Assembly: GCA_047967505.1 (NCBI GenBank)
Contig: CM106540.1
Source: Dipteris shenzhenensis
Taxonomy: Eukaryota; Polypodiophyta; Polypodiopsida; Gleicheniales
Direction: 5' to 3' (one strand)
Length of the DNA: 64,000 nt
The position numbers were made by a program, and so were the translations under genes. This document shows, piece by piece, positions 10,121 through 22,450 of the stretch. The notes beneath the pieces were generated by a model, which saw only the letters and a list, made by a program, of their open reading frames with translations, was not told the DNA's origin and did not search any database. The first letter of the stretch is position 1, and every line of letters starts with the position of its first letter.

Positions 10121-11196
10121 CATTTTTTTAATTTTGGTTAAAAGAAACCTCATCAAGAAGTCTCTTAAAATATAGTTAACCATGTATGCAGGGCTTCAAG
10201 GTTAGAAGGAAGTTCCAAGGTTCACAAGAGGATCCAGGATTCAGAAGGGGATTCAAGGTTAGAAGGAGGTTCCAAGGTTCAAAAGACGTTCCAAGGTTTA
10301 GAAGGGGGTTCAAGGTTCAGAAGGGGTTTCAAGGTTAGAAGGAGGATCCAAGGTTCAAAATAGAGTACATGGTGGAGAACTCATCTCCCTCATAGATCAT
10401 GGAGGTAAGAACTCATCTAAGAGGGTAAGGGTGTAGGGGGACCATAGGAGTGGGAGAGAAGGAAGGTGTAAGAGCATGGGGGTGTGGGAGAGAGAGGAGA
10501 AGGGAAAAGGAGAGGGAGGGGAGGAGTTTCAAGGTTGTAGGAGAGGGGGAAAGGAGGCAAGGTTAGGTCATGATTTTGGATGTGGAGTGCAAGGGAGCAT
10601 GGACACTTGGAGACAATTGCATAGAACACCAAAATAAAACTCAACACAATGCCCCTGAGTATGGGCTTCATTCCATTATGGGATATTTATACAAGTTGGA
10701 AAGCTTCTCTATCTGCATTTAGGAATTGTAAGACTTTCTCTCTCTACATGTAGAACTTGCATCTAGGATGCGCATATAGAAGTTGGATGTAGGAGTTGCA
10801 TGTAGGAATTATATGTAGGAATCATATGTAGAACTTGCATGTTGCATGTAGGAGTTGCATATTGCATGTTGCATCATGTAGGAGTTGCATGTAGGAACTG
10901 CATGTAGGAATCATATGTAGGAACTGCATGTAGGAATCGTATGTAGAATTTGCATGTTGCATGTAGGAATCGTATGTAGAACTTGCATGTTGTATTCCTA
11001 AGAGAGATTATTCCTAGCCTTATTATGCAAGTACACACGGAGTTTTGCCACTACTCTACATACACAATATGTGCTACTTAAGTCCATGTTGACATAGAGT
11101 CGACACTGAGCTATTGACCTGAGTAGTTCCATGCATAGAGTGTGAGCTCAAGGTTGAGTTTTCTAATTGAATAGAGGCTAGGTAAGTGACTACACA
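10121..11196 (-). repeat. LTR copy 2 of a tandem pair
   Basis: A second copy of the same LTR lies in the same orientation about 1,080 bases away and is highly similar throughout, including the 13-bp array (about 10770-10990) and the TATA box at 10684-10691. AGACA separates the two copies (10116-10120) and AGACA follows the second (11197-11201). The start of this copy is CATTTTT where TGTTTTT is found in copy 1. Confidence 0.75.
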
Positions 11197-11201
11197 AGAC
11201 A

Positions 11202-13019
11202 TTGTTGGAGGCAATGTCTTCTGGGCCAGGTTCAGCTCTTCAATCACTCTTGTAGACCTTAGGTGGATGTAGGTGGTTCAAGATATGTGATCATCTGGGG
11301 CAAGTACCACTGTAAGGTTGAACTACAACTAGCATCAACTAACGTTTCCCTAGCTAATTCAATGTTTAGGCACTAAATTAACCTTAATTCAAAGTCATTG
11401 AAATAGGCTTGATTACATTTGTTTTTCTAGAATTTATTGTCTCAAATGGATAATTTTGATTTAGTTGTGTTTTTAATGATAATTTAGATGATTCATCAAA
11501 ACTTAATCACTTCCCAAATCTCATGAGATTCCTCTCTCAATTTAGGTTGTAATTCAATTTTCCCCTTTTAGAAATTATGAAATTTCAATTTAGTCCTTTA
11601 GGGGTAGGGTTGATTAGTAAGTCCCAATATGGTCAGCTAGTATAAATGAATATCCAAAATTTCAATCCAAGTTGGGAGTTGAGCACCTAATTTAGCAACA
11701 CTGAATTAGATCTAATTCAGTAGCATTATATTAGCAAATGCTAAATCAAAGTTGACTTTCAGCTTTGGATTCTCTGACTAGCAGATAATCTCATAGCACT
11801 TGACAAAGCTGGCAACTAATTCAATGGTGCTGAATTACTTCAATGCTTGGATGCTGAATTAGCTTCATCCCTGTGTGGTCTCTTGAGAAGCATCACTAAC
11901 AAAATTTTGGGAGTTTGAGGTGGATTCTAAGTTTTGATTTTGGTTTTTCAGCATGGGGGGAATGCTATCCTACCTATTACAAGAAAGAAATGAAAGAAAC
12001 AACAAAAAATGGACACTTTTGGAGTGTTTTTCAAGGATGGGATTGTTTGTCACTCTCAATACCTTGAAATTCTCCCAAAACATGATTGTAGATCTTTTTT
12101 CTTGAAACTTGAACACACACAAGGATTAGCAATACCACAAACTACCCTGTCCTAATTTTTTACACCTAGTACAACACAAAAAGCAACTAGAAACCACTCA
12201 AGCTCATTTCCTCTCTCTTCCTCACTCACTTTTCCACTTTCTCCTTTCATATACTCTAAAAACCATACTAATAAGTGGTGGGAAAACGGCAAAATAATGG
12301 GAGAAGATCATGCAATCAAAAGCATACATTGAACTCCCTAGTAATGGCACCAAGAATTGTAGTTCGGCGGTGACTCACATGTCATGGGGATCTTGAAGGA
12401 ATGCCTTCCTCCATGCTACTCCTTGTGGGATGAATGCAAGCACATACAATCCATAAGTGTGGCTTATGGAGTCGTTGCGATGTGAATCCTTATGAGAAGA
12501 AGGGGGATGAGAGATATTCACAAAGGTAAGAGCAAGAAGAACATAAACAACACTTTTGAAAGAAGAGAGAGAGATTGTATTCCTCAAACTTGCAAGTAAC
12601 AAGTGAAGACCAAAGTTTGACTTTTGGACTTTTATAAAATTCACCTTTTAAAAGGAGGGCAAATCCTATGTTCACACTCCTCTTCCTACCATTCTACTAT
12701 CTTGTTCCTAGTATTACATTTCTCTTAGGCCATGGCTCCAAGGCATCTTCTAATAAAATTCATGAGCGCATTGCACATATTTACAAGAGTTTGTAGGAAG
12801 GCACAAAATATGACAATGTTAACCCAAGTGGCTTAACATTTAGGGATCCTACAAATTCAAACCTCAGGGAATTTCCTACCTTAATTCAAAATACTTAATT
12901 TTTAGGAATATTCCCTTAATTAACATTAAGCGTTGTCTACTAAAGGTTTATCAAATGAAATCAAGAGTCATAGAGGCACCCTTTTTTTTAAAAACAATCT
13001 GGCACTTTATGTCGATAAA
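11202..13019. other. AT-rich intergenic stretch
   Basis: No gene, RNA or delimited repeat is recognised. Frames are short and interrupted. Sequence near 12184-12260 is pyrimidine-rich. It may be old transposon sequence that has lost recognisable features. Confidence 0.4.
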
Positions 13020-13680
13020 TCCCCACTCCATCCTTTCATATGACTTGTCAAAGTCCACTTTCATATGTGAATTAATAATAAATCCCCACTCATCCTGACA
13101 TATGCTTTGTCAGATCCACTTTCAAAAAATAGATTTCCTCATCTTTCTCATTTAATGCATATTCAAGACCTTGGCAAAGAGTAAGAATAGCCTCAAGTAT
13201 GTGCCTACCTCTTATGAATTCCTTTTGTTCCTCCTTTATCCAAACGTGCATTTTGTTCTTTAGGCTCACGGCTAATGCTTTAGCAAAAGTTTTGTAGAGC
13301 AAGTATTAAGTGTAGTCAATAGCCTCCATTTTCTAAGCTCTTCCTTGTTTCCTCCTTTGGGAATCAACTTGATCATTCCTATGTTAGTCCTACTATAAAC
13401 TATTGAAAATTTGGAGAGGTAGTCAGCCCAAACTTCTAAATTGGAGGGTAGAGGGATCCTCTTGCAGAAGCTCTATCAAGAGGTTGTCAAATAGTTTGAC
13501 ACATCCAACTTGATCATTCCAATGTTAGTCCTACTATCAACTATTGAAAATTTGCCCAAAGTTCTAAATTGGAGGGTAGAGAGATCCTCTTGCAGAAGGT
13601 ATATCAAGAGGTTTTCAAAGGATTTGACGTGTACATCTTGGAAATAGTTGTAGAATTTGGATGGAGCCATTAGCAAAAGT
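13020..13680 (-). pseudogene. LINE (non-LTR) reverse transcriptase fragment
   Basis: On the minus strand, moving leftward, the translation gives LIPKGGNKEELRKWR, then a degraded TTLN..  segment, then KTFAKALAVSLKNKMHVWI, EEQKEFIRGRHILEAILTL and FLKVDL. This is the palm/fingers start of a plant LINE reverse transcriptase, where the usual text is LIPKGG..D.RKWRPI..LN..YK..AK.LA.RLK and KVDF.KAYDR. The catalytic YADD region is not present. Frameshifts occur near 13300 and 13090, and a ~140-base segment is duplicated in tandem (13370-13500 and 13513-13626), so it is a dead fragment. The target element type is certain; exact limits are not. Confidence 0.75.
13370..13630. repeat. Tandem duplication inside the LINE relic
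   Basis: GATCATTCC(T/A)ATGTTAGTCC through AAATAGTTTGAC / AAGGATTTGAC occurs twice in tandem. The first copy carries an extra ~15 bases (GAGAGGTAGTCAGCC). Confidence 0.8.
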
Positions 13681-15054
13681 GAGTAGATAGTGGAGATGCC
13701 AAAGGAAAATTTTTGGACACTTAGGTTGAGATAGAAAGCAATTAAAAAAATAGCTCACCAATGAGAAATTTAAGCATTTATCCTCAAAGAGACATACATA
13801 AGATCATAAAATTATCCTCTTTAGATGTGACATAGTGAAAAGTGTGTGATATGCAATAGCCACATCATAGATGGCTGCTACATCCAATAGCCCAAGTATT
13901 TTCTCCCTATGCACGTGTATTTCTTTAGGGAATTTATGAAGCATCATAGGTATGTAGATTGTGTGGGATTCCATTGTCTAACACATAGATAGATCAAATG
14001 AGCCTTGCCTCATGAAACTATTAATGATGAGAGAGTGTCAGATTCCCTTGCACTTCATGGGGAGAGCCAAGCTACGAACCTCCACCCAACAAGAAGGTAA
14101 AGTAAGGGGAGACAAGTTGTGGATCTCCACTCAACAAGAGGGGGGGGAAAAAGCAATAGGAGTGAGATTGAAAATCTCACTACCACTTTCTCGCTCATGT
14201 GACTTGAGACTTTCATTTCAATTATCATCTTGATGTTGGTTTTATGATATATAAAACTTCAATCATAATACCTATAATGATTGAACTATCATTAAATTTT
14301 CACTTACGTATTTTGTTTTTATTTGGGTGATGGTCACTTGGCTTGTATGCTAGCCTTCTTGTTATTTGGATTTAAAATTTCAATTTGAAGATGTTACTTG
14401 CAAGCTCTTGACTAGATTCCATTGTCTCTATATTATAATCTCTAATGCGAGCTTCGATGATGGACCAATTCTTCTTTTTATAGCATAGGACTTGAATTGT
14501 GATGGCACTTTCACACGGGGGTGAGCCTTTTTTTTAGAAAAACCTCCGAGCGTCCGAGCGAAGGATAAAAATTTCGCATTTCTACTTTGAAAAAATGCAT
14601 ACTAGGGTATGTTGGTGGATAATGATTTTGAAAAAACCCATGTGAGAGTGGGTTTCTCATAGAAATCCCCTCATAACTCCTATTTGATAGGGGAGTATAC
14701 TTGAAGAAAACCTCTCATAACCCCTCTTCATGGGGGGTTTCTCCAAATAAACTCATTTGAAGGAAGCAGATTCATTGTGAAACTATCTTGAAATTTGAAG
14801 AAACGCTCTCTTGACTACTCTTCATGGGGGTTTCTCCAAAAGGAAGCCATTTGTAGGAAGCCTTCTAAGGTACGGACAACTTTTTTAAAAATGTCAGAAC
14901 TTTCACGTCTAATGTCCAAATATAGTTATTTAGCCACTCAAATCAAACAAAAAAGGCCATTTGAGCACGTCTACAAGGCTATAAGCTAAAAGTTATATCA
15001 TTTAATAGAGTCTTAAAATTTGACTTTAATTTTTAAGAGTATAAAAATAGTCAT

Positions 15055-15086
<32 letters not shown>

Positions 15087-15769
15087 TTCACTTTTTAGTG
15101 AAATAATAATTGTTTCTCATTGACGAAGCCTCTGATGAGAGCCACAAAAAGTGATAAGAAAACTCTATGGAGTGGAGGTATAATAAGCTATGGTTTAATG
15201 GAAGCATGGTATTAAATATTGGGCCATTGTTTTTGCCTTGGTTTTTCATTCTTTTTAATTGTGATTACTTTTAATAGAATAGACAATCTGTAAAATTTGT
15301 TCTACTAAACACTCATAAATACCCTAGAAATAGCTAACAAATTGAAGAGATAGAATGTCCAAGGTAGTTTCTCTACTAAACACTCCTTGAGTGTATTGCT
15401 AATCTTGAATTGCTCATAAAACCTCGCTCATTCAATTTTGCTCAAAGGAAGTGCAACTCCATTTCACATAGGATGCATCGGGTAGCTTGCATGGCTAGCT
15501 TGTAGTTTTCTATGGACTAGGTTAGACGGCACCCAGTGCAGTGGTTTTTGATAATTTAACAGCTAGCTAGCGAGTGGCTAGCTCAATCCTAGATGCTTGC
15601 AAGACACCCCGTGAAGTGCTCATGAGTGTCTATATCCATTTAAAAGACCTTTTACCCTTGCTTGCTCCAAGTACAACTTTTATTTAAAACTTAATAGCTC
15701 TAACTAGATGAGAGTAGACAAACATTTGTGGCTTCTTATCTAAGAGTCCATATAAGTAACTCCAACCAC
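13681..15769. other. AT-rich stretch with short direct repeats
   Basis: No supported gene. At 14640-14870 the phrase CTTCATGGGG(G)GTTTCTCC recurs with GGAAGC words, a degenerate local repeat. A TA microsatellite lies at 15055-15082. A small open frame at 14795-14989 has no recognisable features. Confidence 0.45.
15055..15082. repeat. (TA)n microsatellite
   Basis: An uninterrupted run of about 14 TA dinucleotides. Confidence 0.95.
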
Positions 15770-17080
15770 TACTTCCCACTTCTCATAGGTTGGTCCCTAA
15801 TGATCCTAAAGCTCTCTCTCCACTTGATGTTTCGGTGTGGTACATTGCAACACATAGTATGGGTCATCTTCCTCATTCTGCTCAAAGATAACAAGAACTT
15901 CAAAGATATTCCCCTCTTCCAGTGCATTGATGAGGTCATTGAATCCCTCCCTAAACTATGGTCCACTATTTGTCTCTTTGACATAGTCATCATGTAAAAG
16001 GAAAATATGTTGTAGCTCCCATTGATTTATAATTGCAATTTCCTCACACTTCTCATAGTCTCCAATGATGCATGCACTAAAACCAAGAAAGCTGTCATGT
16101 TTTGAGACAAAGATGGTTGTCTAAATAGCCCCATATGTTGTGCAAAATTTGTGTCTCATCAATGGTGTCATAGTCATACATGTCCCTCCTTTGTACTTCG
16201 TCCACTTTCATCTCGTGTTGTGCACTAAATTGTTGTTGAACTCTCTTTACTATATGCCAACTATGCCCTTGTGGAAAGGTTAGATGCAAGCCATGTTGTT
16301 GCACTATGGGAATTCTACAACCTATCTACCACTCTGCTCCTTATCAACTACTTGTGTACACACTTCCTGAATCCACAGGTTGAGGGCATGTTAACTAATG
16401 TCGATGAAGAGCTAGCTTAATAACGGTGTCACATCCATGTTCCCCCTCTCCATGGTTGGATCCAAACAAATTCCACATCATGGTTAGAATAGTAAAGTAT
16501 TTAAACCTTGGAACAAAATAGAATCCATGGGTTGATTGAAATTGAGAGGAAGCACAATCTGACCAGACCCAATGTTGTTTCATTGTTTTTGGTACTTGGG
16601 GATTGCCTTTGGTTAACCAATCCTAGTGCAATAGAAAAGTATGATAGACAAAAGTGTCATGTTCCCCATTATCCAAAATTTATAAATGGCATGTACACAG
16701 CACTTTCTTGAAATCCTTGGATATTAGTCTATTGGTACATTGATATTAGCCATAGAATCCAATAGATGGTTGTAGATGGTATGGTCCAAAATTGTAATCT
16801 ACTTGTTGTATCAATGTGCAATTTGCATTTCATATTCTTCTTGAAAAGAGTAATTTCCTATAAAATCGGTAATAAGAGATAATTATGTCCTTGGGGAAAT
16901 CGGCAATGCATGACTTGAATTACTTGTAAGCAGTCTTGCCAATGTGCTATGAAATTTTGAAGCAAATAATTTAGGATGGATTAAAGGATGTGGTTGATAA
17001 GATCTTGTGGTTGAGTGGTCTCGTATGACAATAGCCATTTGTTCTTGTTTGATCCTTAACATCAACCATTCCAAATCTTC
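15770..17080 (-). pseudogene. Decayed transposase-like gene (SDxCxSQF / HGxGEH motifs)
   Basis: Minus strand. The best part (16583-16395) reads HWVWSDCASSQFQSTHGFYF, then MMWNLFGSNHGEGEHGCDTV. This resembles a family found in plants and animals in which WSDGC.SQFK..R is followed about 25 residues later by a W.FF..GHGKGEHDGAGAV.K motif; the two Asp/His-rich blocks look like parts of an RNase H-like (DDE-type) active site. The family resemblance is from memory and the mechanism is inference. Upstream (right) there is weaker coding (HYTFVYH..DWLTKGNPQ) and downstream (left) WHIVKRVQQQFSAQHE and related pieces to about 15770. Stops and frameshifts between the pieces make it a relic. No terminal inverted repeats could be found by eye. 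Confidence 0.5.
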
Positions 17081-20000
17081 TCCATTTTATAATGCTATAA
17101 GGATATCTTCCGTGTGATGAAAACATGGACCTAGGGTGGCTCATAGAAAGTGATGAACAAAATGGTTAATGAAACTAATGGAGCAAGACCTAATCACACA
17201 AAGACAAGCAAATGCTTGACCTTCCATTAGATAATGCCTTAATTATATGCAAGAGTAAAATCTCATCCTCACACACTGAAGTACACATGTCAAACGTCAC
17301 ATACACTTAATCTTTCTCACTCAATCATAATCTTTCTTATCACTCTCATCCAATCAAATAATTCTCTCATACTACCACTCTTCCACTCTTCTATTTAGTA
17401 CCCTATGTATGCCCATGAATCAAAGTGGTCATTGAAGAATTTGTTACCTTGATGCTATCTTTATTGTGGATGGTCACCTTCATTCTTGTTTGCAACTTCT
17501 CTCTTGGATCTCTATCGTCAAGGTTTTTCAACAACAATGCATCTTCTTTTTGTGCGATCACAAGATTTCTTAGTTTGCTCTTGGAGGCTTCTCTCTAGTT
17601 GCTCAGCATTTTCTTCTTCTTTTACGGTCTATCTAGGCCATGGCACGCTTTGTTGTAGGGTTCTTTTCTTGCTGACAAGCAATGATCCTACTGCATTGAT
17701 GAAGTGTATTTTATTCTCTATTCATGTTGCAATTAGCTAGCGTGCTTCTTCTCATTTATTGAGGACACCACGAATGATTTCTTTGCTCTCTCTTTCACTT
17801 TATCTTGCCTATAGGTAGCATAAAAATGGCCACAAGTTGTTCCTTGCTCCATAGATCGGTCTTGAGTGTGTCTACTATTGTTTTTGTGAGCTACTTGTCT
17901 AGTTATAGGCCATTTGTTGTTACCAGCCATTGCTTTTTCCTTGCATGCTTCTTCTTTGGCTAATGCCTCCCTTCTCTACTCAGCTTAGTATTACAACATG
18001 CTTCATTTCACTCTACATAATACATGTACCTCATAGTGGTAATGGTTTGTTTTGAGCTTTCTGTAGCTATTACTTTGCTTTCTAGGGTTCTAGACTAGTC
18101 ATAGCTATAGAGGGCTTGCACTTTTATAGCATTTCGGCCATGACATCCACTTGGATTTCCTCAGCCATCCTTATCCTGACATCCCCACTAACTGCTATCA
18201 GGGTTTCAAGCCTCAAATGCCAAGCCCTACAGTGCCTCTTAGTCCACTATCGTATAAAGTTCCAATCTTGGACTTGAATGGTTGCTTCTTCATATGCACC
18301 ACTGTGCTAAGGATTCGCTTGGTTGGCACAATTAAACATGAGGCAAGTAAGAGACCTCAAAGATAGACCTAATAGTCAAGTCACATTTCTTATCCACGAA
18401 CACTATATATGTAGGCACATGGACTGGCCCAAACCTATGTGTATCATATACCAACAATAAACATTATTGGAAATTGAAAGCAAGGTAGGGAGGTAAATGG
18501 GAAGCCATCCTATGAGGCTTTCCACCACCTAACTGTGCTTATGGGCACCTAATTGTGCCTCTAGCACTCACACATAGAAACCAAAAATGCCTTGCCAAGA
18601 GTAAGCAAGGGAAGTTTCCAACATGATTGGTATGAAGCATTATCAATTGTTCATCAAGGGGAAGGTTGGAAAAATGAGTGAACTATGAATCTAATTCATT
18701 GACTCACCCTCGGGATTGTTTGGTGGTTAGGCTTATCAAAAGGTCAAAAGGGTGGTAGTTAGACCTAGGTGGTAGCTCGAGCAACAACAATACCCGACTC
18801 GCATGCATGATACTTTGCACATAGAAAGGAGTCTTCAATGCATCATACGCCGCACAGAAAGGAGTCTTGAAAGTGCGACTAGCAAACTTGCATGCATGGG
18901 AACACTTAAAAGTACGACAATGGCAAAAAATTTGTTTCTACCACAAACCCTTGGTTATGACTTGATGGACAAGATTTGGACAAGACACTCCGGCAATAAA
19001 TGCTACAGCTTTACTTGGTACCCAAGTTGTTTGTCTAGATGTTGGGATGTAGCAATGATATTAAATAGGCTTCACATATGAAGAGATTATTATAGCCAAG
19101 CCTAGAGTCCTTCCCATCATTGCTAGGACAAAACAAACTTTCTAATTGGATAAGGCTAGTTACACACTTGTCTGCAGACTAACCAATCAAAGAAAATGCT
19201 CCCTTGCCTTGTTCAATGAGGATTTCGGGCGAGGGAGCTTCCCCACATCTGCCAACTCTCCACCAATCAGGATTTTCGGGGAGCTATGCAAAGCAGGGTG
19301 ACTAGGACTGAGCAAGGCTGTGCAAGCAATCCCCATCATTAACTCCTTATGGATGTTGTTGCCAGTGTGTAAGCGATCCCCCCCCCCTTAGAATAGCTGT
19401 CGCTTAGGCGAGGACTGGCGGTGTGTAACTGCCCTAAAATAAAGTTCTCTCTCATACAGAATTGGGTTTTGCAGGTTAAAATGGGTCTTTAAAATGAAAA
19501 TGCAGAGCTTGCAACAATGCCAGTTACCAAGTAGGCCCTTATCTCCAAAATGTAATTTGTACAATAAAGGCTAGGTATTGTTAGCATAATAGCATGTAAA
19601 AAATACACTAAAGGTCGGTTTCTTTGAAAAGATACACTAAAGGTCAGTTTCTGCGTAACAGGCTGTTCCCCCGCAACACGCTATGGTGGCAAATTCACCC
19701 AAAAATGCCGCTGTCTAGCCCTGAGAAATCGCTGCTAGATCGTAGCAAATCTTTGCTCCGCTGGAGTTGGATAGAGAGAAATACACTCTCTACTCGGGCA
19801 TAATGGTGCTCATAGAAAAGCTGGAGACTCAATTGGTGGTTGGATGCTATGCACAAGCCTTTGGGATGGAAGTCGGCTATGGTGGTAAATGCTCGGATGT
19901 GGTGAGATAGCCCGTCGTGGGAAGGGAACGGCCTCGAAGCACGGGTTCCCAAGTGGAAGCAAAGCATCCAATGAAGGTAGGCTTTTATAAGGAGTACTTC

Positions 20001-20472
20001 CAAGTTCCAAGCTCCGATGTGAGCGGAGAGCATCCTATGTGAAAGGATGACTTGAGAGGCCGGTCAAATTGAGTCAACACTGTAGGTGGACTTGAGTCAA
20101 CACTCTCTACAGTTGTGTGCACAGTGATCAGTGGTGATAAGCGTAGATGAATGCCGATGGTGTTGCTCGATCTGTGCTGATAAGCTAAGCTGATTGGCGA
20201 TGGACGGAACTGGCTTCCTCAAAACAGAGCCGTGAACTGTGGAATTTTAGCTCCAAATCGTAATTCCATCCACAATCACCGCCGCATCTTGATTCGGAGC
20301 ACACACCATACCAACCGTAGCACGAACCGCAGCTTACATTGCAATCGCTGCCAGCGCTCCGATGAGCTCCCAGCTGAGCCTTAACATGTAGCAAGCTCCT
20401 CTGTCGGAGATCTTGGATAGGGGTAGTAGTCCTCGATTGCACAACCTGAGAAGCAGAGAGATTTTCCCGTCT
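17081..20472. other. Long stretch without a supported gene
   Basis: Frames are scattered and short. Some minus-strand pieces (17930-17733; 20033-19695) are open for 65-112 codons but show no domain, and neighbouring frames are equally open. A C run lies at about 19379-19386. The part just before 20473 is less AT-rich and may hold the promoter and 5' leader of the following gene; I see no clear TATA box. Confidence 0.4.
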
Positions 20473-21099
20473 ATGGAGGCCAAGAAACGAGAAATGGAAG
20501 GGTTGGATCCTCGAAAGCTTTCGCCTTCCAGCCAGATGACCGTCTACGTTGACAGCGATCAAGACCCTTCGGAACGAACTCCTGTCTTTGTGGCCCGTGA
20601 GACCGCCATGCAAGCTCTCAACACCATAGTGCAGGTTCATTTTGAGAAGACGCTGGAGAAGAAGATGTCGGTGGATATGCAGAAGAAGGAGCTGTGGAAG
20701 ATGTTTCAGTTTTTCTTCCTCTTCTTAGCGATTCTGTTTACTGGCGTAGTGCAGTCTACAAGGCTCCATTGTCGGCACTTCTGGATGCCTATTCTGCTTT
20801 GCGCCCTCGGACACGCCATCTTCTACGCGGCTATGGCGCAAACTCTGAGGTGCATCAATGGATTCAAGTACCAACGGCGCTGTCACAAGCTCACCCTTGG
20901 CCTCGCCACCGAGAACCTCAAGAGGCTCAAGATGAGACCCGGAGAGACTGTGCCAGAAGATGAATTTGAAGTACGGTACCAAGAACCTGGAGAGTCGTAT
21001 TTCAACAAATTCAAGCGGAAGTGGGTTCTTTTCTTCGTCTTCCTCGTGGTCACGTTCTTATCTATGGCCGCGTCTATAGCGACACTTTTGTGTGCTTAG
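20473..21099 (+). CDS. Intact protein with three membrane segments, unknown function
   Basis: A single open exon of 208 codons starting MEAKKREMEGLDPRKLSPSS and ending ATLLCA, TAG at 21097-21099. I chose the ATG at 20473: the frame is open further upstream to about 20413 but has no earlier ATG. Residues 1-75 are polar, with a TVYVDSDQD stretch. Three hydrophobic segments follow: FQFFFLFLAILFTGVV (about 78-93), FWMPILLCALGHAIFYAAMA (about 103-122) and WVLFFVFLVVTFLSMAASIA (about 184-203). Between the second and third is a basic and acidic loop (KYQRRCHKL..ENLKRLKMRPGE). It is probably an integral membrane protein. Base composition is clearly less AT-rich than its surroundings and there are no lesions, which suggests selection. 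It resembles small conserved plant membrane proteins but I cannot name a family or function. Confidence 0.75.
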   Translation: MEAKKREMEGLDPRKLSPSSQMTVYVDSDQDPSERTPVFVARETAMQALNTIVQVHFEKTLEKKMSVDMQKKELWKMFQFFFLFLAILFTGVVQSTRLHCRHFWMPILLCALGHAIFYAAMAQTLRCINGFKYQRRCHKLTLGLATENLKRLKMRPGETVPEDEFEVRYQEPGESYFNKFKRKWVLFFVFLVVTFLSMAASIATLLCA

Positions 21100-21699
21100 A
21101 ACCGTCGACGACGGAAAAGAAGCAGGGCTCTTTTTGCCGACGCCTAATATTGCAAATTGTGGCAAGCTTTGCCGTGGCTTTGTATAGAATCGTTGAGCCA
21201 TGCTTGAGACTTGTTTCGATGCAGCTCGTTTTAGCGTTTCGGAACAAGGGGCAAAAGCTTAGCATTGTCCTTTCACGGATGTTTTCTTCATTTTAAGCGT
21301 TTCTACAGGATTATCGTTTGTAAGAGAATTCTGTTATCATAAAGAATATCCTATGTTTCGAAGCTATTGAATCGTATGAGTATGGTTTGAGAGCCTGATT
21401 ATGAGCCACGATGGAAAGTTCCGCCTCTTCGTGCCTGTTCTACTTTACGTTTCGCAGTGGCTAGAAGTTTTGTCATTCGCCCTGAAGGAAATCTTACAGG
21501 AAACTTAGTGTTCCGCCTGGATTGCCAACAACACAGCGCTGCTGCGCTGCAGAGGACTTGAAATTGAGTGTCACAGTCAGAAAACAGCTAACGTAGCCGC
21601 TTATGGCTTGAGAACTCATGGTTGCTACGTCTTTACATCTGTTTACGTTTACTCTGCTTGGATTTTTATACAACTCCATTTCATTTTTCTCGACATTCA
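21100..21699. other. 3' flank of the membrane protein gene
   Basis: No further gene. ATAAAG at about 21338 and nearby AT-rich words could serve as a plant polyadenylation region for the preceding gene; this is weak evidence. Confidence 0.35.
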
Positions 21700-21844
21700 G
21701 AGTTATGGCAGACTATTGAAATTTAGCTTTGCTCAACTTAAGCCGCCTGAGATTGGAACCAAAAACCTCTCATATCAGGTTAGTACTTGAGAATATTCGT
21801 ATTTGTTATTTCTCTGTATTCTGGCTTCGGTCGGTCCCTTAGCT
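21700..21844 (+). repeat. 145-bp direct repeat, copy 1
   Basis: Begins GAGTTATGGCAGACTATTGA and ends CGGTCCCTTAGCT. It recurs 900 bases downstream with only a few differences. Both copies contain CAGGTTAGT, which fits a plant 5' splice site, after a short open stretch. Confidence 0.9.
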
Positions 21845-22204
21845 GGATCCAACTTGAAAATTTTGGATTCGCAGCATGAGGCTAGCAATAAAGTGCTTGC
21901 TCTGATCGCAAACCTTATGAAATGAGCAACCATAAAACATGAAAAACTACAAACCAACCCAAAAAGAGCCTTGACCAGGGGAGTTTTCTATAGGATTTAA
22001 GGACATAACAAGAGTATTACTTGTATCCATTTGTAGAATGTATGAAGCAGGTTTGCCTCTCGGTGATTATGCACGTGGTTGGGCATGTCTCTCAATTTCT
22101 GGTTCACACCACCTGTATGCAACAAAACACCTAATGATGCAGTGTTTCAATTGGTTTATTTGAACATACATCTTTGTTTGGTTCTTTGACCTGCACTTGC
22201 ATTC

Positions 22205-22450
22205 TTGCCAGTTAGTTGTTACTAGTTGGTTTCAAGTACTTGAAATTTACTAGATAACCCTCCGTAGCTACCAGTCATCAGTTAGCTACTACTTACCATC
22301 TGACTTCTAGTTACCAGATAGCTGCTAGTTACGAACCAGCTAGGAGTTATTAGAAGCTACTAGCTACCAACTAGGTACTAGTTATCAGCTACTTACTAGC
22401 TTCAAGGTAACTTGTAGGTATTAGCTAGCTATTAGATTCTAGCTGGCAGT
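22205..22450. repeat. Degenerate TAGTTACCAGCTAC minisatellite
   Basis: A run of CTAGTTACCAG, GCTACTAG, TTAGCTACTAC and related words about 10-12 bases long repeats with drift. It is rich in CTAG and AGCT, so it can pair with itself. Confidence 0.7.

Noticed and set aside
9339-10671. Two matching 84-codon minus frames 1,078 bases apart
   Set aside because: They lie within the promoter-proximal and pyrimidine part of the tandem LTRs; their similarity reflects the LTR duplication, not a gene.
19695-20033. Minus-strand 112-codon frame
   Set aside because: Isolated, with no recognisable motif; an overlapping frame is equally open.
20185-20640. Minus-strand 151-codon frame opposite the membrane protein gene
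   Set aside because: It lies antisense to a convincing gene in less AT-rich DNA and has no domain.
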